Shown: piece after piece, positions 1-7,984 of the stretch | Numbering within the stretch: the first letter of the stretch is position 1 | Layout: each line of letters opens with the position of its first letter | Source: CAVQLX01 sp963811605 | GTDB lineage: Bacteria > Desulfobacterota > Binatia > DP-6 | Assembly: GCA_963811605.1 (NCBI GenBank) | Contig: CAWESA010000008.1 | Coordinates: 62,001 to 126,000, forward strand | DNA: 64,000 bases | Direction of reading: 5' to 3' | The notes under the pieces: model-generated | The model's input: only the letters and a program-made list of their open reading frames with translations | The model's database searches: none | What the model was told of the DNA's origin: nothing | Program-made: the position numbers and the translations under genes

Positions 1-1
1 C

Positions 2-466
2 CGCCTCGACATCGACCCGTTCCTGGAGGATCAGGTCGGCCCCGCCTCCATCGATCTCCACCTGGGCGACGAGATCCGCGTCATGGACGGCAACGGCGAC
101 GAGGTCGCGGTCACCGAGGATGCCGACTACCGCAGCATCACCCGCCTGCGTGCTCTCGACCGTCCCTACGTGCTGCGCCCCGGGGAGACCATCCTCGGCA
201 TCACGCGCGAGCGTGTGCGGCTGCCCCCGGACCTGGCGGGGTGGCTCGAGGGCCGCAGCCGGTATGCCCGCCTGGGGCTCATGGTCCACGTCACGGCCGG
301 CTTCGTCGCCCCGGGCGTCGCCAGCCGCCAGGTGCTCGAGATGTCGAACGTCGCGAAGCATCCGCTCAGGATCCACGCCGGTGTCCGGCTCTGTCAGATC
401 GTCCTGCAGCGCTGCGAGGGCACCGCCGTGTACGCCGGCCGCTTCGCGCGCCAGGATCACCTGTGA
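2..466 (+). CDS. dcd: dCTP deaminase, 3' part (5' end outside window)
   Basis: The reading frame is open from the left edge and ends at 466, giving the last 154 residues. The enzyme deaminates dCTP to dUTP and so feeds dTMP synthesis in the cytosol. Visible family landmarks are QVGPASIDLHLG near the front, the trimer/active-site stretch EGRSRYARLGL, and LEMSNVA with the catalytic glutamate. The usual FIDPG segment reads FVAPG here, so one common Asp is replaced by Ala. The C-terminus is short and lacks the longer tail seen in many homologues. The stop overlaps the GTG start of the downstream thioesterase, suggesting translational coupling. Family assignment is firm; whether it is mono- or bifunctional (dCTP deaminase/dUTPase) cannot be decided from the fragment. 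Confidence 0.9.
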   Translation, partial: RLDIDPFLEDQVGPASIDLHLGDEIRVMDGNGDEVAVTEDADYRSITRLRALDRPYVLRPGETILGITRERVRLPPDLAGWLEGRSRYARLGLMVHVTAGFVAPGVASRQVLEMSNVAKHPLRIHAGVRLCQIVLQRCEGTAVYAGRFARQDHL

Positions 467-861
467 GCGGACTGCCCGGGTTCTGGGAGGTCCTGGGGTT
501 CGCCATCGAGGCCGCGGACGAGACCCAGGCGGTCCTGCGCATGGACGTGCCCGAGACGCTCCTGAGCCCTTTCGGCACCGTGCACGGGGGCGTCATCGCG
601 ACCCTCTTCGATACCGGGCTGGCGGTGTCGATCGCGCGCCATCTCGAGCCCGAGGATCGCATCGCGACCCACAACCTGAACGTGACCTACGTCGCGTTCA
701 CCCGCGACCGCGTGCTGCGGTGCCGCGCGCGGCTGGTGAGCCTCCGGCGCACCGTGGCGGTCGCCGAGGGCGAGGTGGTCGCCGCCGACGGCACGGTGGT
801 GGCAAAGGCGCTCGGCACGTTCGGGGTGCGCCGGCAGCGTCCCGGGGACCCGGCGCGCTAG
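463..861 (+). CDS. Hotdog-fold (PaaI-type) thioesterase
   Basis: A 132-residue protein starting at a GTG that overlaps the dcd stop (GTGA). The length and the motif FGTVHGGVIATLFDTGLAVSI are those of PaaI/YdiI-like single-hotdog thioesterases: the HGG turn lies on the hotdog helix, where the Asp of LFDTG is positioned to act on an acyl-CoA thioester. The middle strand THNLNVTYVAF is the usual follow-on. Such enzymes hydrolyse acyl- or aryl-CoA in the cytosol, which fits the many CoA-ester genes in the window. The substrate cannot be inferred. The gene ends 4 nt into the convergent membrane-protein gene. Confidence 0.88.
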   Translation: MSGLPGFWEVLGFAIEAADETQAVLRMDVPETLLSPFGTVHGGVIATLFDTGLAVSIARHLEPEDRIATHNLNVTYVAFTRDRVLRCRARLVSLRRTVAVAEGEVVAADGTVVAKALGTFGVRRQRPGDPAR

Positions 862-1628
862 AAGCCCTTCACCGCGGCGGCCTTCTTGTAGAGCTGCACC
901 ACGATGCCCCACGCGACCGCGATCGACACCATCAGCCAGAACCACGTCATCCAGCGCTGGGCGCCGGAGAACGCCGTGGTGTGCTGGTTCAGCATTGCCC
1001 ACACCAGCGGCACCGACATGTAGGTGTTGTGCCGCGACCGGGTGCCGGCCATGCCGACGAGCGCGGGGTCCGGGGCCTGGCCGTCGCGGATGGCGGCGAT
1101 GACCTTCTGCTGCGCGGGCCAGATGCGCATCCACACGTTGGCGGCCATCAGCGTGCCCATCAGCGCGCCGGTGTGGATGACCGTGGCGCGGTAGCCGAAG
1201 TTGCCGATGTAGAGGAAGCCGAGCACGACGATCGCCAGCAGGACGAAGCCGACCGCCGCCATCTGCTTGTTGTCCTTGATGGAACGGGCGATCGGATCGT
1301 AGACCAGGAAGGCCAGGAAGGTGATCGCCACCATCAGGAACGCCCCCCCGGTCCAGCTCACGTCCGGGGCGAACATCTGCTGTCCGTGGTAGAAGACGAG
1401 AAGCACCAGCAGGGCGCCGGTCACCCACGTCCAGGCGGCGCCCCAGCGGAACCAGTAGAGCGCGCGGGGCCGGAGCTGCGGCACGACCGCCTTCTTGGCG
1501 CCGCCGTCGAGCGTCGCTTCGAAGGGGCCGTTGACCCAGTTGAAGAAGTAGAGGAACCCGATCCACACGATTCCGGCGACGACGTGGAACCAGCGGAACA
1601 GCGCCTCGAGTACCTGCGTCGCTTCCAT
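858..1628 (-). CDS. Urate-oxidase-N-domain (PuuD-like) membrane protein
   Basis: A 256-residue protein with about seven to eight hydrophobic helices. The opening helix with FRWFHVVAGIVWIGFLYFFNW, and the later HTGALMGTLMAANVWMRIWP, resemble the membrane domain of PuuD-type urate hydroxylases (Urate_ox_N), including conserved His residues likely to bind haem. The start at 1628 is chosen because GGAGGAGG lies 6 nt upstream; a further in-frame ATG at 1649 has no such site. Canonical PuuD carries a C-terminal cytochrome c domain, but this protein ends after the membrane part and no CxxCH is present. It may be a stand-alone quinone- or cytochrome-linked membrane protein rather than a urate hydroxylase. 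No purine-catabolism genes are nearby. Confidence 0.75.
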   Translation of the reverse strand: MEATQVLEALFRWFHVVAGIVWIGFLYFFNWVNGPFEATLDGGAKKAVVPQLRPRALYWFRWGAAWTWVTGALLVLLVFYHGQQMFAPDVSWTGGAFLMVAITFLAFLVYDPIARSIKDNKQMAAVGFVLLAIVVLGFLYIGNFGYRATVIHTGALMGTLMAANVWMRIWPAQQKVIAAIRDGQAPDPALVGMAGTRSRHNTYMSVPLVWAMLNQHTTAFSGAQRWMTWFWLMVSIAVAWGIVVQLYKKAAAVKGF

Positions 1629-1713
1629 CACCCGCCTCCTCCAGCGCAAGACGTCCAGGAACTTCGCGCCCCTATCAAGCGGGACGGCGGCTCGTCAATC
1701 GCCCGCCGTGGTC

Positions 1714-2463
1714 TCATGCCGGCGGCCCGAGCGTGACGCTGGTCGCCGCCGTGCCCGCGGGCGTCACCGTGACCTTGGCCTCACGCGTCCCGAATCGCTC
1801 GTGCCAGACGCCGACGACGTACTCCCCGGCCGGGACGCCCTGCAGCGTGACGCGACCATCGGGCCCGCTGACCCCGAAAAACGGGTGATCGACGACGCCG
1901 AGCCAGCCCTGCATCCACGGATGCAGGTCGCAGCGCACGCTGATCATGACCTCGGGATGGTCGACGGTGACGGTCCGCTCGGCGCCTTGCCGCGGCAGCG
2001 CGACGTTCCAGCCGCGCGAGTCCTTCGGTGACCCGTGCACGTTGTGCAGCGTGGCGTCACTGTTGCGAAACTCGACCGGCTGGCCGACCTGGGCGCCGGC
2101 GACGTGGGGGACGTAGAGACAGCCCTTCTGGTCGATGATCACCGGCGCGGTCGGAACGGCGAACACGCGATCGCCGAGGCCGTCCTTCACGTAGACGAAG
2201 GCATTCTGCACCTTGCCGTCGGCGACCAGCATGTCGCCCGCCAGCACCGGCTCCGGGTGCTGCGCCGCACACTCGGGGAAGCTGCTCATGACGAGCTGCT
2301 TCATGGGTGGCACGGTGCCCTGGAACTGGACGTCGACCTGGATCGTCCCCGTCGTCGCCGGATCGATCGGGGTGACCGGCCGCGCGGCGCCCTCGTCACC
2401 GCCGCCGTCCCCGCAACCGGCGACCGCGAGGCAAGCGGCCAGGACGAGCGCGCGCATGGGCAT
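1714..2463 (-). CDS. Cupredoxin-like copper-binding lipoprotein
   Basis: A 249-residue exported lipoprotein: hydrophobic signal followed by the lipobox LAVAGC, then a Gly/Asp-rich linker. The body contains a His in LHNVHGSP and the C-terminal cluster CDLHPWM, giving the His-Cys-His-Met set of a type 1 copper site, as in plastocyanin/azurin folds. The last 60 residues (FGVSGPDGRVTLQGVPAGEYVVG region) resemble a carboxypeptidase-regulatory-like beta sandwich that often follows such domains. It is probably a periplasmic electron carrier tethered to a membrane. The start at 2463 is supported by a TTGACC/TACACG promoter only 6 nt upstream; an ATG at 2457 is an alternative. The partner oxidase or reductase is not evident. 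Confidence 0.8.
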   Translation of the reverse strand: MPMRALVLAACLAVAGCGDGGGDEGAARPVTPIDPATTGTIQVDVQFQGTVPPMKQLVMSSFPECAAQHPEPVLAGDMLVADGKVQNAFVYVKDGLGDRVFAVPTAPVIIDQKGCLYVPHVAGAQVGQPVEFRNSDATLHNVHGSPKDSRGWNVALPRQGAERTVTVDHPEVMISVRCDLHPWMQGWLGVVDHPFFGVSGPDGRVTLQGVPAGEYVVGVWHERFGTREAKVTVTPAGTAATSVTLGPPA

Positions 2464-2498
2464 CCCGTCCGTGTAGGGGAGGCCCGGAGGCCGGTCAA
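2464..2498 (-). promoter_or_regulatory. Leaderless-type promoter of the copper lipoprotein gene
   Basis: On the minus strand, -35 TTGACC (2493-2498), a 17-nt spacer and -10 TACACG (2470-2475) are followed by 6 nt and then the ATG at 2463. Transcription would begin at or within a base or two of the start codon. Confidence 0.55.
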
Positions 2499-2514
2499 AC
2501 TTCTCCCGGGACGG

Positions 2515-2543
2515 TTGCCGAGCGGCGCCCACCTCGCTATGAC
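2515..2543 (+). promoter_or_regulatory. Promoter of the ferritin-like gene
   Basis: -35 TTGCCG (2515-2520), a 17-nt spacer and -10 TATGAC (2538-2543). The ATG inside this -10 (2539) would not be transcribed, which favours the ATG at 2557 as the start. Confidence 0.4.
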
Positions 2544-2556
2544 GGCGCGCGCGCGC

Positions 2557-3405
2557 ATGAGGCGGCTGCGGATCGGGAGCGACGAGCACAAGGCGCGTTT
2601 CTGCCGTGTGTTCGTGGACACGCACGACGCGTACGCGCCGGACGAGATCCGCTGGCCCGTGCTCGATACCGAGGCACTGACACGGCTGCGCGGCCTACCG
2701 TTCTGGGGCGAAGCGGTGGGAAGCGAGCGCACCGCGGCGGCGCGCGTGCGGGCCATGGCCGACGTGGAGCCCGATCCGGTGCTGCGCGAGGCCATCGCGA
2801 TGCAGGCCTACGAGGAGGAGCGGCACGCGCGCCTGCTCGATCTCCTGCTCGGCCACTACGAGATTCCCTATCCGAACGACCAGGCCGAGCTGCCGCGCGA
2901 CCCCGAGTGGGGTTTCATGCGCATGGGCTACGGGGAATGCTTCGACTCCTTCTTCGCGTTCGGGCTGTTCCGCGTCGCCGCCGATACCGGCTTCTTCCCC
3001 TCTTCGCTGGTCTCGATCTTCGACGGCGTCATGCAGGAGGAGGCGCGCCACATCCTGTTCTTCTCCAACTGGGCCGCCTATCATGGCGTGCGGCTGCCGG
3101 TGGTGGAGAAGCCGTGGTTCCTCGTCCGTCGCATGGGCGGCGTGGTCCTGCAGGCGCTCGGGCGCGTGCGGACCGCGCTCCAGCTGCGCGACACGCCGGA
3201 CGGCTCGCCCAGCCCGGACAACTTCACGATGCAGGTGCCGGAGGAGATCGGGGAGATCACGCTGCGCTCGCTGGCGCGCACGTGCGTGAACGAGAACGAC
3301 CGGCGGCTGTCGATCTACGACCCCGAGCTGCTGCGGCCGCGCATGGTGCCGACGCTCGTCGGCCTCGCGTTGCGCTTCGCGCCCGGCGCCACGCCGCGCG
3401 CCTGA
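2557..3405 (+). CDS. Ferritin-like (predicted di-metal) helical protein
   Basis: A 282-residue protein, mostly helical, with two ExxRH-type elements: AYEEERHARLL near residue 90 and QEEARHILFF near residue 160. Pairs of glutamate-rich helices with ExxH spacing are the hallmark of ferritin-like di-iron or di-manganese proteins, a group including AurF-type N-oxygenases. The function is therefore probably a metal-dependent oxidation in the cytosol, but no substrate can be named. The start at 2557 is preferred over 2539 because a -10 box covers 2538-2543. It is divergent from the copper lipoprotein and followed after 13 nt by a short-chain dehydrogenase, so the two may be co-transcribed. Confidence 0.65.
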   Translation: MRRLRIGSDEHKARFCRVFVDTHDAYAPDEIRWPVLDTEALTRLRGLPFWGEAVGSERTAAARVRAMADVEPDPVLREAIAMQAYEEERHARLLDLLLGHYEIPYPNDQAELPRDPEWGFMRMGYGECFDSFFAFGLFRVAADTGFFPSSLVSIFDGVMQEEARHILFFSNWAAYHGVRLPVVEKPWFLVRRMGGVVLQALGRVRTALQLRDTPDGSPSPDNFTMQVPEEIGEITLRSLARTCVNENDRRLSIYDPELLRPRMVPTLVGLALRFAPGATPRA

Positions 3406-3418
3406 TCCGTCGCCGCCC

Positions 3419-4228
3419 GTGGCGCGCCTCGCCGACTTCCACGATCGGGTCGCGCTCGTCACCGGAGCGTCCAGCGGGATCGGCGAGCAACTCGCGCGCG
3501 ACCTCGTCGCGCGCGGCGCGCGGATCGTCCTGGTCGCGCGCCGTCTCGACCGCCTGCGTGCGCTCGCCGCGACGCTCGGCGGCGACGAGCGGGCGCTCGC
3601 CCTCGCCTGCGACGTCGCCGACCGGTCGGCGGTGGAAGCGACCGTCGCGCGCGCGGCCGAGCGCTGGGGGCGGATCGACCTGCTGGTCAACAGCGCCGGG
3701 GTCGCCCGGCACGCGCTCTTCAAGGACGAGCCGCCCGACACCTTCGTGCGGCTGATGGAGACGAACTACCTGGGCGTGGTGTGGGCGATCCGGGCCGTGC
3801 TGCCCCTGATGCGGGCACGCGGCGCCGGCTGGATCGTCAACGTGTCGTCGGTTGCCGGCAAGCTGGGCCAGCCCGACGAGTCGGCCTACTCGGCGAGCAA
3901 GTTCGCGGTCACGGGGCTGTCCGAGGCCCTCGTCTACGAGCTCGGGCCGCTCGGGATCCACGTCACCACGGTCTACCCGGCGCTGGTGCGCACCGAGATG
4001 TTCACGCCCGACGTCCTCGCCCGCATGCCGGAGCGGGTGAAGCGCACGTTCATCGAGCCGGCGGCCCTCAGCGCGGCGGTGTTTCGCGGCCTCGCCCGCG
4101 GCGCGCACGAAATCACCGCGCCGGGCTACGTGGGCATCGCCTACGTGGTCCGGGTGCTCTTCCCGCGCTACTTCCGCCGCACGACGGCGTCGCTCCGCCT
4201 GCCGGCGCTCCCTGACCTGACGTCCTGA
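3419..4228 (+). CDS. Short-chain dehydrogenase/reductase (SDR)
   Basis: A 269-residue classical SDR. The NAD(P)-binding turn TGASSGIG is at residues 15-22, NSAGV near 87, the catalytic Ser in NVSSVAG near 140 and the catalytic YSASK near 154. Arg residues just after the second strand (VARRLDRLR) suggest NADP preference. It likely oxidises or reduces a hydroxyl/keto group on a lipid or acyl substrate. The C-terminal 40 residues contain a hydrophobic, then basic stretch (VGIAYVVRVLFPRYFRR) as in SDRs that associate with membranes. The start is a GTG, 13 nt after the ferritin-like gene. Confidence 0.92.
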   Translation: MARLADFHDRVALVTGASSGIGEQLARDLVARGARIVLVARRLDRLRALAATLGGDERALALACDVADRSAVEATVARAAERWGRIDLLVNSAGVARHALFKDEPPDTFVRLMETNYLGVVWAIRAVLPLMRARGAGWIVNVSSVAGKLGQPDESAYSASKFAVTGLSEALVYELGPLGIHVTTVYPALVRTEMFTPDVLARMPERVKRTFIEPAALSAAVFRGLARGAHEITAPGYVGIAYVVRVLFPRYFRRTTASLRLPALPDLTS

Positions 4229-4234
4229 CGGACC

Positions 4235-5170
4235 TCAGCGTGCCAGGCGAAACGGCGCCAGCAGACCGAGCGTGGCGAGGGCGACCGTCCGGACCGGCGC
4301 CGCGGTGTGGACCCCCACGGGCACGCATTCCGGGTAGCGGCACAGCCCGGGGGGGGTGGAGCTCGGGCTCGAGCAGCGCGCGGGGAGGAGCGCAGGCTCC
4401 TCGGGGAACTCCGTCACCGGGTCGCCGCAGGCGCCCAGGAAGGCCTGGCGCCGCCAGAGCGGGCGATCCGATGCCTCGGCGGCGCTGGCGTAGTGCCCGA
4501 CGAGATCGTCGTCGATGCTGAGGCATGACGCGAACCCGGGCAGCGGGGTATCGTCGTCGTCGACTCTGAAGTAGCGCGTGCCGGTGCAGCTCGCGTCGCC
4601 GTAGTGGAACGCACGCGGCGAGCCCAGGAATCCCGTCTGGCCGACGTGGAAGCGGAACCATTCCCCGTCGATCTCCCGCAGCACGACCGTGCCCCGGTCG
4701 CAGCTCTCGGCTTCGAGCCGGATCACGGTGCCGACCTCGGCGCCCCGCTGGTCCACGATACGCAGCGGCGGCCCGGCGTCGCTGCCCGCGGGTCCGGTGG
4801 GACCCGGAAGTCCGGACGCTCCCGGGGGGCCGGGAGCACCGGCGGGACCCATGTCGCCCGCAGCGCCCGGCGCGCCGACCGGCCCCTGCGAGCCCGGATC
4901 GAGCGTGAGACGCGTCTCCTTGCGCCGGCAGGCGTCGCGCAGGACCACGGTGCCGCGCTTGCGCGCACAGAGCACCGCCGATGGCACGGGCGACGGTGCC
5001 AGGAGGTGGACACACGACTGCAATCGCAACCACACCGCCTGCGATGCGGCTGGGCGCGACCGTCTTCGAGCGCACAGTGACCTCCGGCACGGCAATCTGT
5101 GAGATGGGCTGCGTGGACGTCCGTGTTGACCGAGAAAGTACGCCCGGAATCTAGACGACGTCAAGTGCAA
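4235..5170 (-). CDS. Collagen-like secreted protein, N-terminus probably frameshifted
   Basis: The frame is open from 5170 to 4235, but only the part from about 4985 down looks like real protein. It starts with VLCARKRGTVVLRDACRRKE, a short Cys-containing module, then runs into about 14 Gly-X-Y triplets (GPVGAPGAAGDMGPAGAPG and onward, roughly 4790-4890), followed by a Cys-containing beta-rich domain of about 170 residues. Collagen-like surface proteins of this design are usually secreted. In this frame there is no signal peptide. The neighbouring minus frame, from an ATG at 5090, encodes KTVAPSRIAGGVVAIAVV, which looks like one. A single-base frameshift near 4970-5000, real or from sequencing, would join the two. 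The exact start is therefore unresolved. Confidence 0.6.
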   Translation of the reverse strand: MHLTSSRFRAYFLGQHGRPRSPSHRLPCRRSLCARRRSRPAASQAVWLRLQSCVHLLAPSPVPSAVLCARKRGTVVLRDACRRKETRLTLDPGSQGPVGAPGAAGDMGPAGAPGPPGASGLPGPTGPAGSDAGPPLRIVDQRGAEVGTVIRLEAESCDRGTVVLREIDGEWFRFHVGQTGFLGSPRAFHYGDASCTGTRYFRVDDDDTPLPGFASCLSIDDDLVGHYASAAEASDRPLWRRQAFLGACGDPVTEFPEEPALLPARCSSPSSTPPGLCRYPECVPVGVHTAAPVRTVALATLGLLAPFRLAR

Positions 5171-5316
5171 TCAGGCGGCGCCGCGTGTACCGGGTCCGAC
5201 GGATGCCGCTCGAGGCGATACGAGCTCCGATCGGCGCGCTCGACGGGAACGCGGTATCATGCTCGGGCGGTATCGACGCAGGCGGCGCGTCTGGAGACGG
5301 CACGCCGACCCGTTTC

Positions 5317-6480
5317 TCAGGAGAGCAGGGCGCGCAGCGACTTCGGCGATCGGAAGGCGAGACCCGTGATGGTGGGCGCCGCGGCCTCGGGGTCGAGCCG
5401 CAGATCGCGGAAGCGATCGAGCAGGGCGGTCAGCGCGAGCCGCGCCTCGAGCCGCGCCAGATGGTAGCCGAGGCAGTGGTGGCGGCCGAAGCCGAAGGCG
5501 AGATGGTCGTCGGCGCGCCGGTCCAGATCGAACACGTCGGGGTCCGGATAGTGCTCCTCGTCGCGGTTGGCCGATGCGACCACCACCGACACGGTGCTGT
5601 CTTGAGGAATGGTGACGCCGCGGAACTCGACCGCCCGGTTGGTCTGGCGGGACACCATCAGGACCGACGTCTCCCAGCGCAGGGTCTCCTCGATGACCCA
5701 TGGGATCAGCGTGCGGTCCGCGTGCACGCGCTCCCAGCGCGGGCGTTCGGTGAGGAGCGCGAACAGCATGTTGCCGATGAGCCGGAAGGTGGTTTCGGCG
5801 CCCGCGGGAATGAGCAGGCGGAGGAAGCTCACGACGTCCTCGTCGCTGAGCCCCTGGCCGTCCACCGTGCCGGCGATGAGCGTGCTGATGACGTCGTCGG
5901 CCGGGCGGCGCCGCCGCTCGGCGATGATCGGCAGCAGGTACTCGCGGACCGCCGCGGACGCGGCGTAGCCCGTGGGATAGTCGCGCGCGAAGCCGACGAT
6001 CTCGATGGCCCATTTCTGGAACTGCGGGTAGTCGGAACGCGGGATGCCGACCATGTGCGCCATCACCTGCACCGGGAAGCGCTCGGTGAACTGGGCGACG
6101 AGATCGGCGCGGCGGTCGGCGGCGAGCTGGTCGATGATCTCGTCCAGGATCTGCTTCAGCGAGGACTCGAGGCCGTCGAGGCCCTTCGGGACGAACACGC
6201 GCTGGACGAGCGCGCGGTTGCGGGTGTGCTCCTTGCCGTCCATCTCGATCACGGTGCGGCCCATGATCTTGCCGACCTCGGCGTTCGAGCGCGACGAGTA
6301 CGTCTCCGAGTCCTTCAGGACGGCGAAGCAGTCGTCGTACTTCGTGAGCACGTAGGCGATCCGGTTCATGAACTCCGCGCGCATCACGGGCTGGCTCTGC
6401 CGGAGCATGGCGAACATGGGGTACGGGTCCGGGTGGTCGAACATGAATTCCGGGCTGAAGTCGGCGCCTGTGACGTCCAT
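5317..6480 (-). CDS. Cytochrome P450
   Basis: A 387-residue soluble bacterial P450. The I-helix oxygen-activation motif AGAETT is near residue 235, the K-helix ExxR is in EETLRWE near residue 275, and the haem-thiolate loop FGFGRHHCLG is near residue 340 with the Cys ligand. An AGGAGG sequence lies 6 nt before the ATG. P450s insert one atom of O2 into a hydrophobic substrate using electrons from ferredoxin and its reductase; neither partner is encoded nearby. In this neighbourhood of acyl-CoA genes a steroid, terpenoid or fatty-acid substrate is plausible but unproven. It is divergent from an APH-type kinase gene across 92 bp. Confidence 0.95.
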   Translation of the reverse strand: MDVTGADFSPEFMFDHPDPYPMFAMLRQSQPVMRAEFMNRIAYVLTKYDDCFAVLKDSETYSSRSNAEVGKIMGRTVIEMDGKEHTRNRALVQRVFVPKGLDGLESSLKQILDEIIDQLAADRRADLVAQFTERFPVQVMAHMVGIPRSDYPQFQKWAIEIVGFARDYPTGYAASAAVREYLLPIIAERRRRPADDVISTLIAGTVDGQGLSDEDVVSFLRLLIPAGAETTFRLIGNMLFALLTERPRWERVHADRTLIPWVIEETLRWETSVLMVSRQTNRAVEFRGVTIPQDSTVSVVVASANRDEEHYPDPDVFDLDRRADDHLAFGFGRHHCLGYHLARLEARLALTALLDRFRDLRLDPEAAAPTITGLAFRSPKSLRALLS

Positions 6481-6486
6481 GACGCC

Positions 6487-6516
6487 CTCCTAATCGAGCG
6501 ACCGACCGATTGTCCA
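6487..6516 (-). promoter_or_regulatory. Possible P450 promoter with operator-like repeat
   Basis: On the minus strand TGGACA (6511-6516), an 18-nt spacer and TAGGAG (6487-6492). The spacer carries the repeat read on the plus strand as CGACCGACCGATTG, resembling half of FadP/LiuQ-type operators. The -10 overlaps the ribosome-binding site, so either the promoter or the Shine-Dalgarno reading may be wrong. Confidence 0.3.
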
Positions 6517-6535
6517 GGTCTACGCGCATCCGCGG

Positions 6536-6565
6536 TTGACGCCCGGAGGAGCAAGCTGTTAGCGA
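6536..6565 (+). promoter_or_regulatory. Leaderless-type promoter of the APH-type kinase gene
   Basis: -35 TTGACG (6536-6541), 18-nt spacer, -10 TAGCGA (6560-6565), then 7 nt to the GTG start at 6573. Confidence 0.55.
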
Positions 6566-6572
6566 AGCCGGC

Positions 6573-7643
6573 GTGTGCGCCGCCGAGCCGCCTGATCCCG
6601 ACGTCATCGCGCCGCGTGCCGGCGAGGAGCTCGACGCCGCCACGGTCGGCGGCTTCTTGGCCGGCAAGATCCCGGGGGCCGAGGGGACGCCGCAGATCTG
6701 GCAGTTCCCCGGCGGCCACGCGAACCTCACCTACCTCATCGCCTATCCCGGCGCGCGCTACGTGCTGCGCCGGCCGCCGCACGGCGACATCCCCGCCAGC
6801 GCGCACGACATGGGCCGCGAGTACCGGGTGCTGTCGGTCCTCTACAAGGGCTTCGCGCCGGCGCCGCGCGCGTACCTCTATTGCGAGGACAAGACGGTGA
6901 TCGGGGCGCCGTTCTTCGTGATGGAGCGCAAGAACGGCGTGGTCGTCCGCCGCGAGGTGCCGGAGCGCTTCGGCGGCGGCCGGGATCCGGTCGCCAACCG
7001 CAAGCTCTCGACCGTGATGATGGACACGCTCGCCGAGTTCCACGGCGTCGACTACCGCGCCGTCGGGCTCGGGACGCTGGGCAAGCCGGAGGGCTTCCTC
7101 GCCCGCCAGGTGTCCGGCTGGACGGCTCGCTGGGAGCGCGCGAAGACGAAGGAGCTGCAGGTCGCCACCGACGTCGTCGGGTGGCTCGAGGGGCACATGC
7201 CGCCCTCGCCCACGCCCACGCTGGTGCACAACGACTGGCGGCTCGACAACATGGCGGTCTCGGCCGACGACCCGGGCAAGGCGGCGGCCGTCTACGACTG
7301 GGACATGTGCACGCTGGGGGACCCGCTCACCGATCTGGGGACGTTGATGTCGGTGTGGTACGAGCGGGGAGAGACGTTCGCCTTCCTGTCCTCCATGCCG
7401 TCGCAGGCCCCCGGCTTCATGACGCGTGCCGAGGCGATCGATCGCTACGCCGAGCGCAGCGGTGTCGACGTGTCGCGCATGCCGTACTACTACGTCTTCG
7501 GCCTCTTCAAGATGGCCGTGGTCGTGCAGCAGCTCTACTTCCGCTGGCACCAGGGACAGACGAAGGACGACCGCATGTCCGGCGGAGAAGCGGTGGCGGA
7601 AGGCATGATCCAGCTCGCGGCCGACAACATCGCTCGCGTCTGA
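6573..7643 (+). CDS. APH-family phosphotransferase (ACAD10/11-like)
   Basis: A 356-residue protein-kinase-like phosphotransferase. HNDWRLDN near residue 221 supplies the catalytic Asp and Asn, and YDWDMCTLGDPLTDLG near residue 241 is the DxD metal-binding loop. FPGGHANLTYLI near residue 50 is the ATP-binding loop. Close relatives form the kinase half of ACAD10/ACAD11, which phosphorylates 4-hydroxyacyl-CoA before elimination and beta-oxidation. That role fits the catabolic genes around it but is inferred. The start is GTG at 6573, 7 nt after a -10 box and without a ribosome-binding site, so the mRNA is probably leaderless. Confidence 0.88.
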   Translation: MCAAEPPDPDVIAPRAGEELDAATVGGFLAGKIPGAEGTPQIWQFPGGHANLTYLIAYPGARYVLRRPPHGDIPASAHDMGREYRVLSVLYKGFAPAPRAYLYCEDKTVIGAPFFVMERKNGVVVRREVPERFGGGRDPVANRKLSTVMMDTLAEFHGVDYRAVGLGTLGKPEGFLARQVSGWTARWERAKTKELQVATDVVGWLEGHMPPSPTPTLVHNDWRLDNMAVSADDPGKAAAVYDWDMCTLGDPLTDLGTLMSVWYERGETFAFLSSMPSQAPGFMTRAEAIDRYAERSGVDVSRMPYYYVFGLFKMAVVVQQLYFRWHQGQTKDDRMSGGEAVAEGMIQLAADNIARV

Positions 7644-7653
7644 CCGATCCGGC

Positions 7654-7935
7654 TCAGCGCCGACCGGCGAGCCGCCGCATCGCGAGCAGCACCGCGCCCT
7701 CGGGCGTCAGCTCGAGGACCTGCCGGGAGCGCCGCGCCACCAGGCGCAGCAGCCCCGTGCGCGTATCGCTCACCTTCCAGCCCGTCGCTTGCAGGAACTC
7801 GCGCGCCAGATCGAGGTCGTCGGTCGTCACCGTCACGCGCCCCGCACGCACCCACGCATCGGCCATGCGGGCTGCGGCGAGCTCGAAGCGATTCGCGACG
7901 TTCCGCGGCGGCTTCTCGGTGACGTTCCGGTCCAC
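7654..7935 (-). CDS. Small uncharacterised protein (93 aa)
   Basis: A 93-residue protein starting at a GTG. It is Arg-rich with alternating helix and strand segments (RFELAAARMADAWVRAG, then DDLDLAREFLQATGW) and no signal peptide, membrane helix or metal motif. It sits on the opposite strand between the APH-type kinase and an alpha/beta hydrolase. The codon bias is like that of its neighbours, so it is probably a real gene, but no family is recognised. Confidence 0.5.
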   Translation of the reverse strand: MDRNVTEKPPRNVANRFELAAARMADAWVRAGRVTVTTDDLDLAREFLQATGWKVSDTRTGLLRLVARRSRQVLELTPEGAVLLAMRRLAGRR

Positions 7936-7984
7936 GCTCGGGGTGACAGACCGGGACGGTCGGCGCTCGTCCAGCGCCGCGAGC

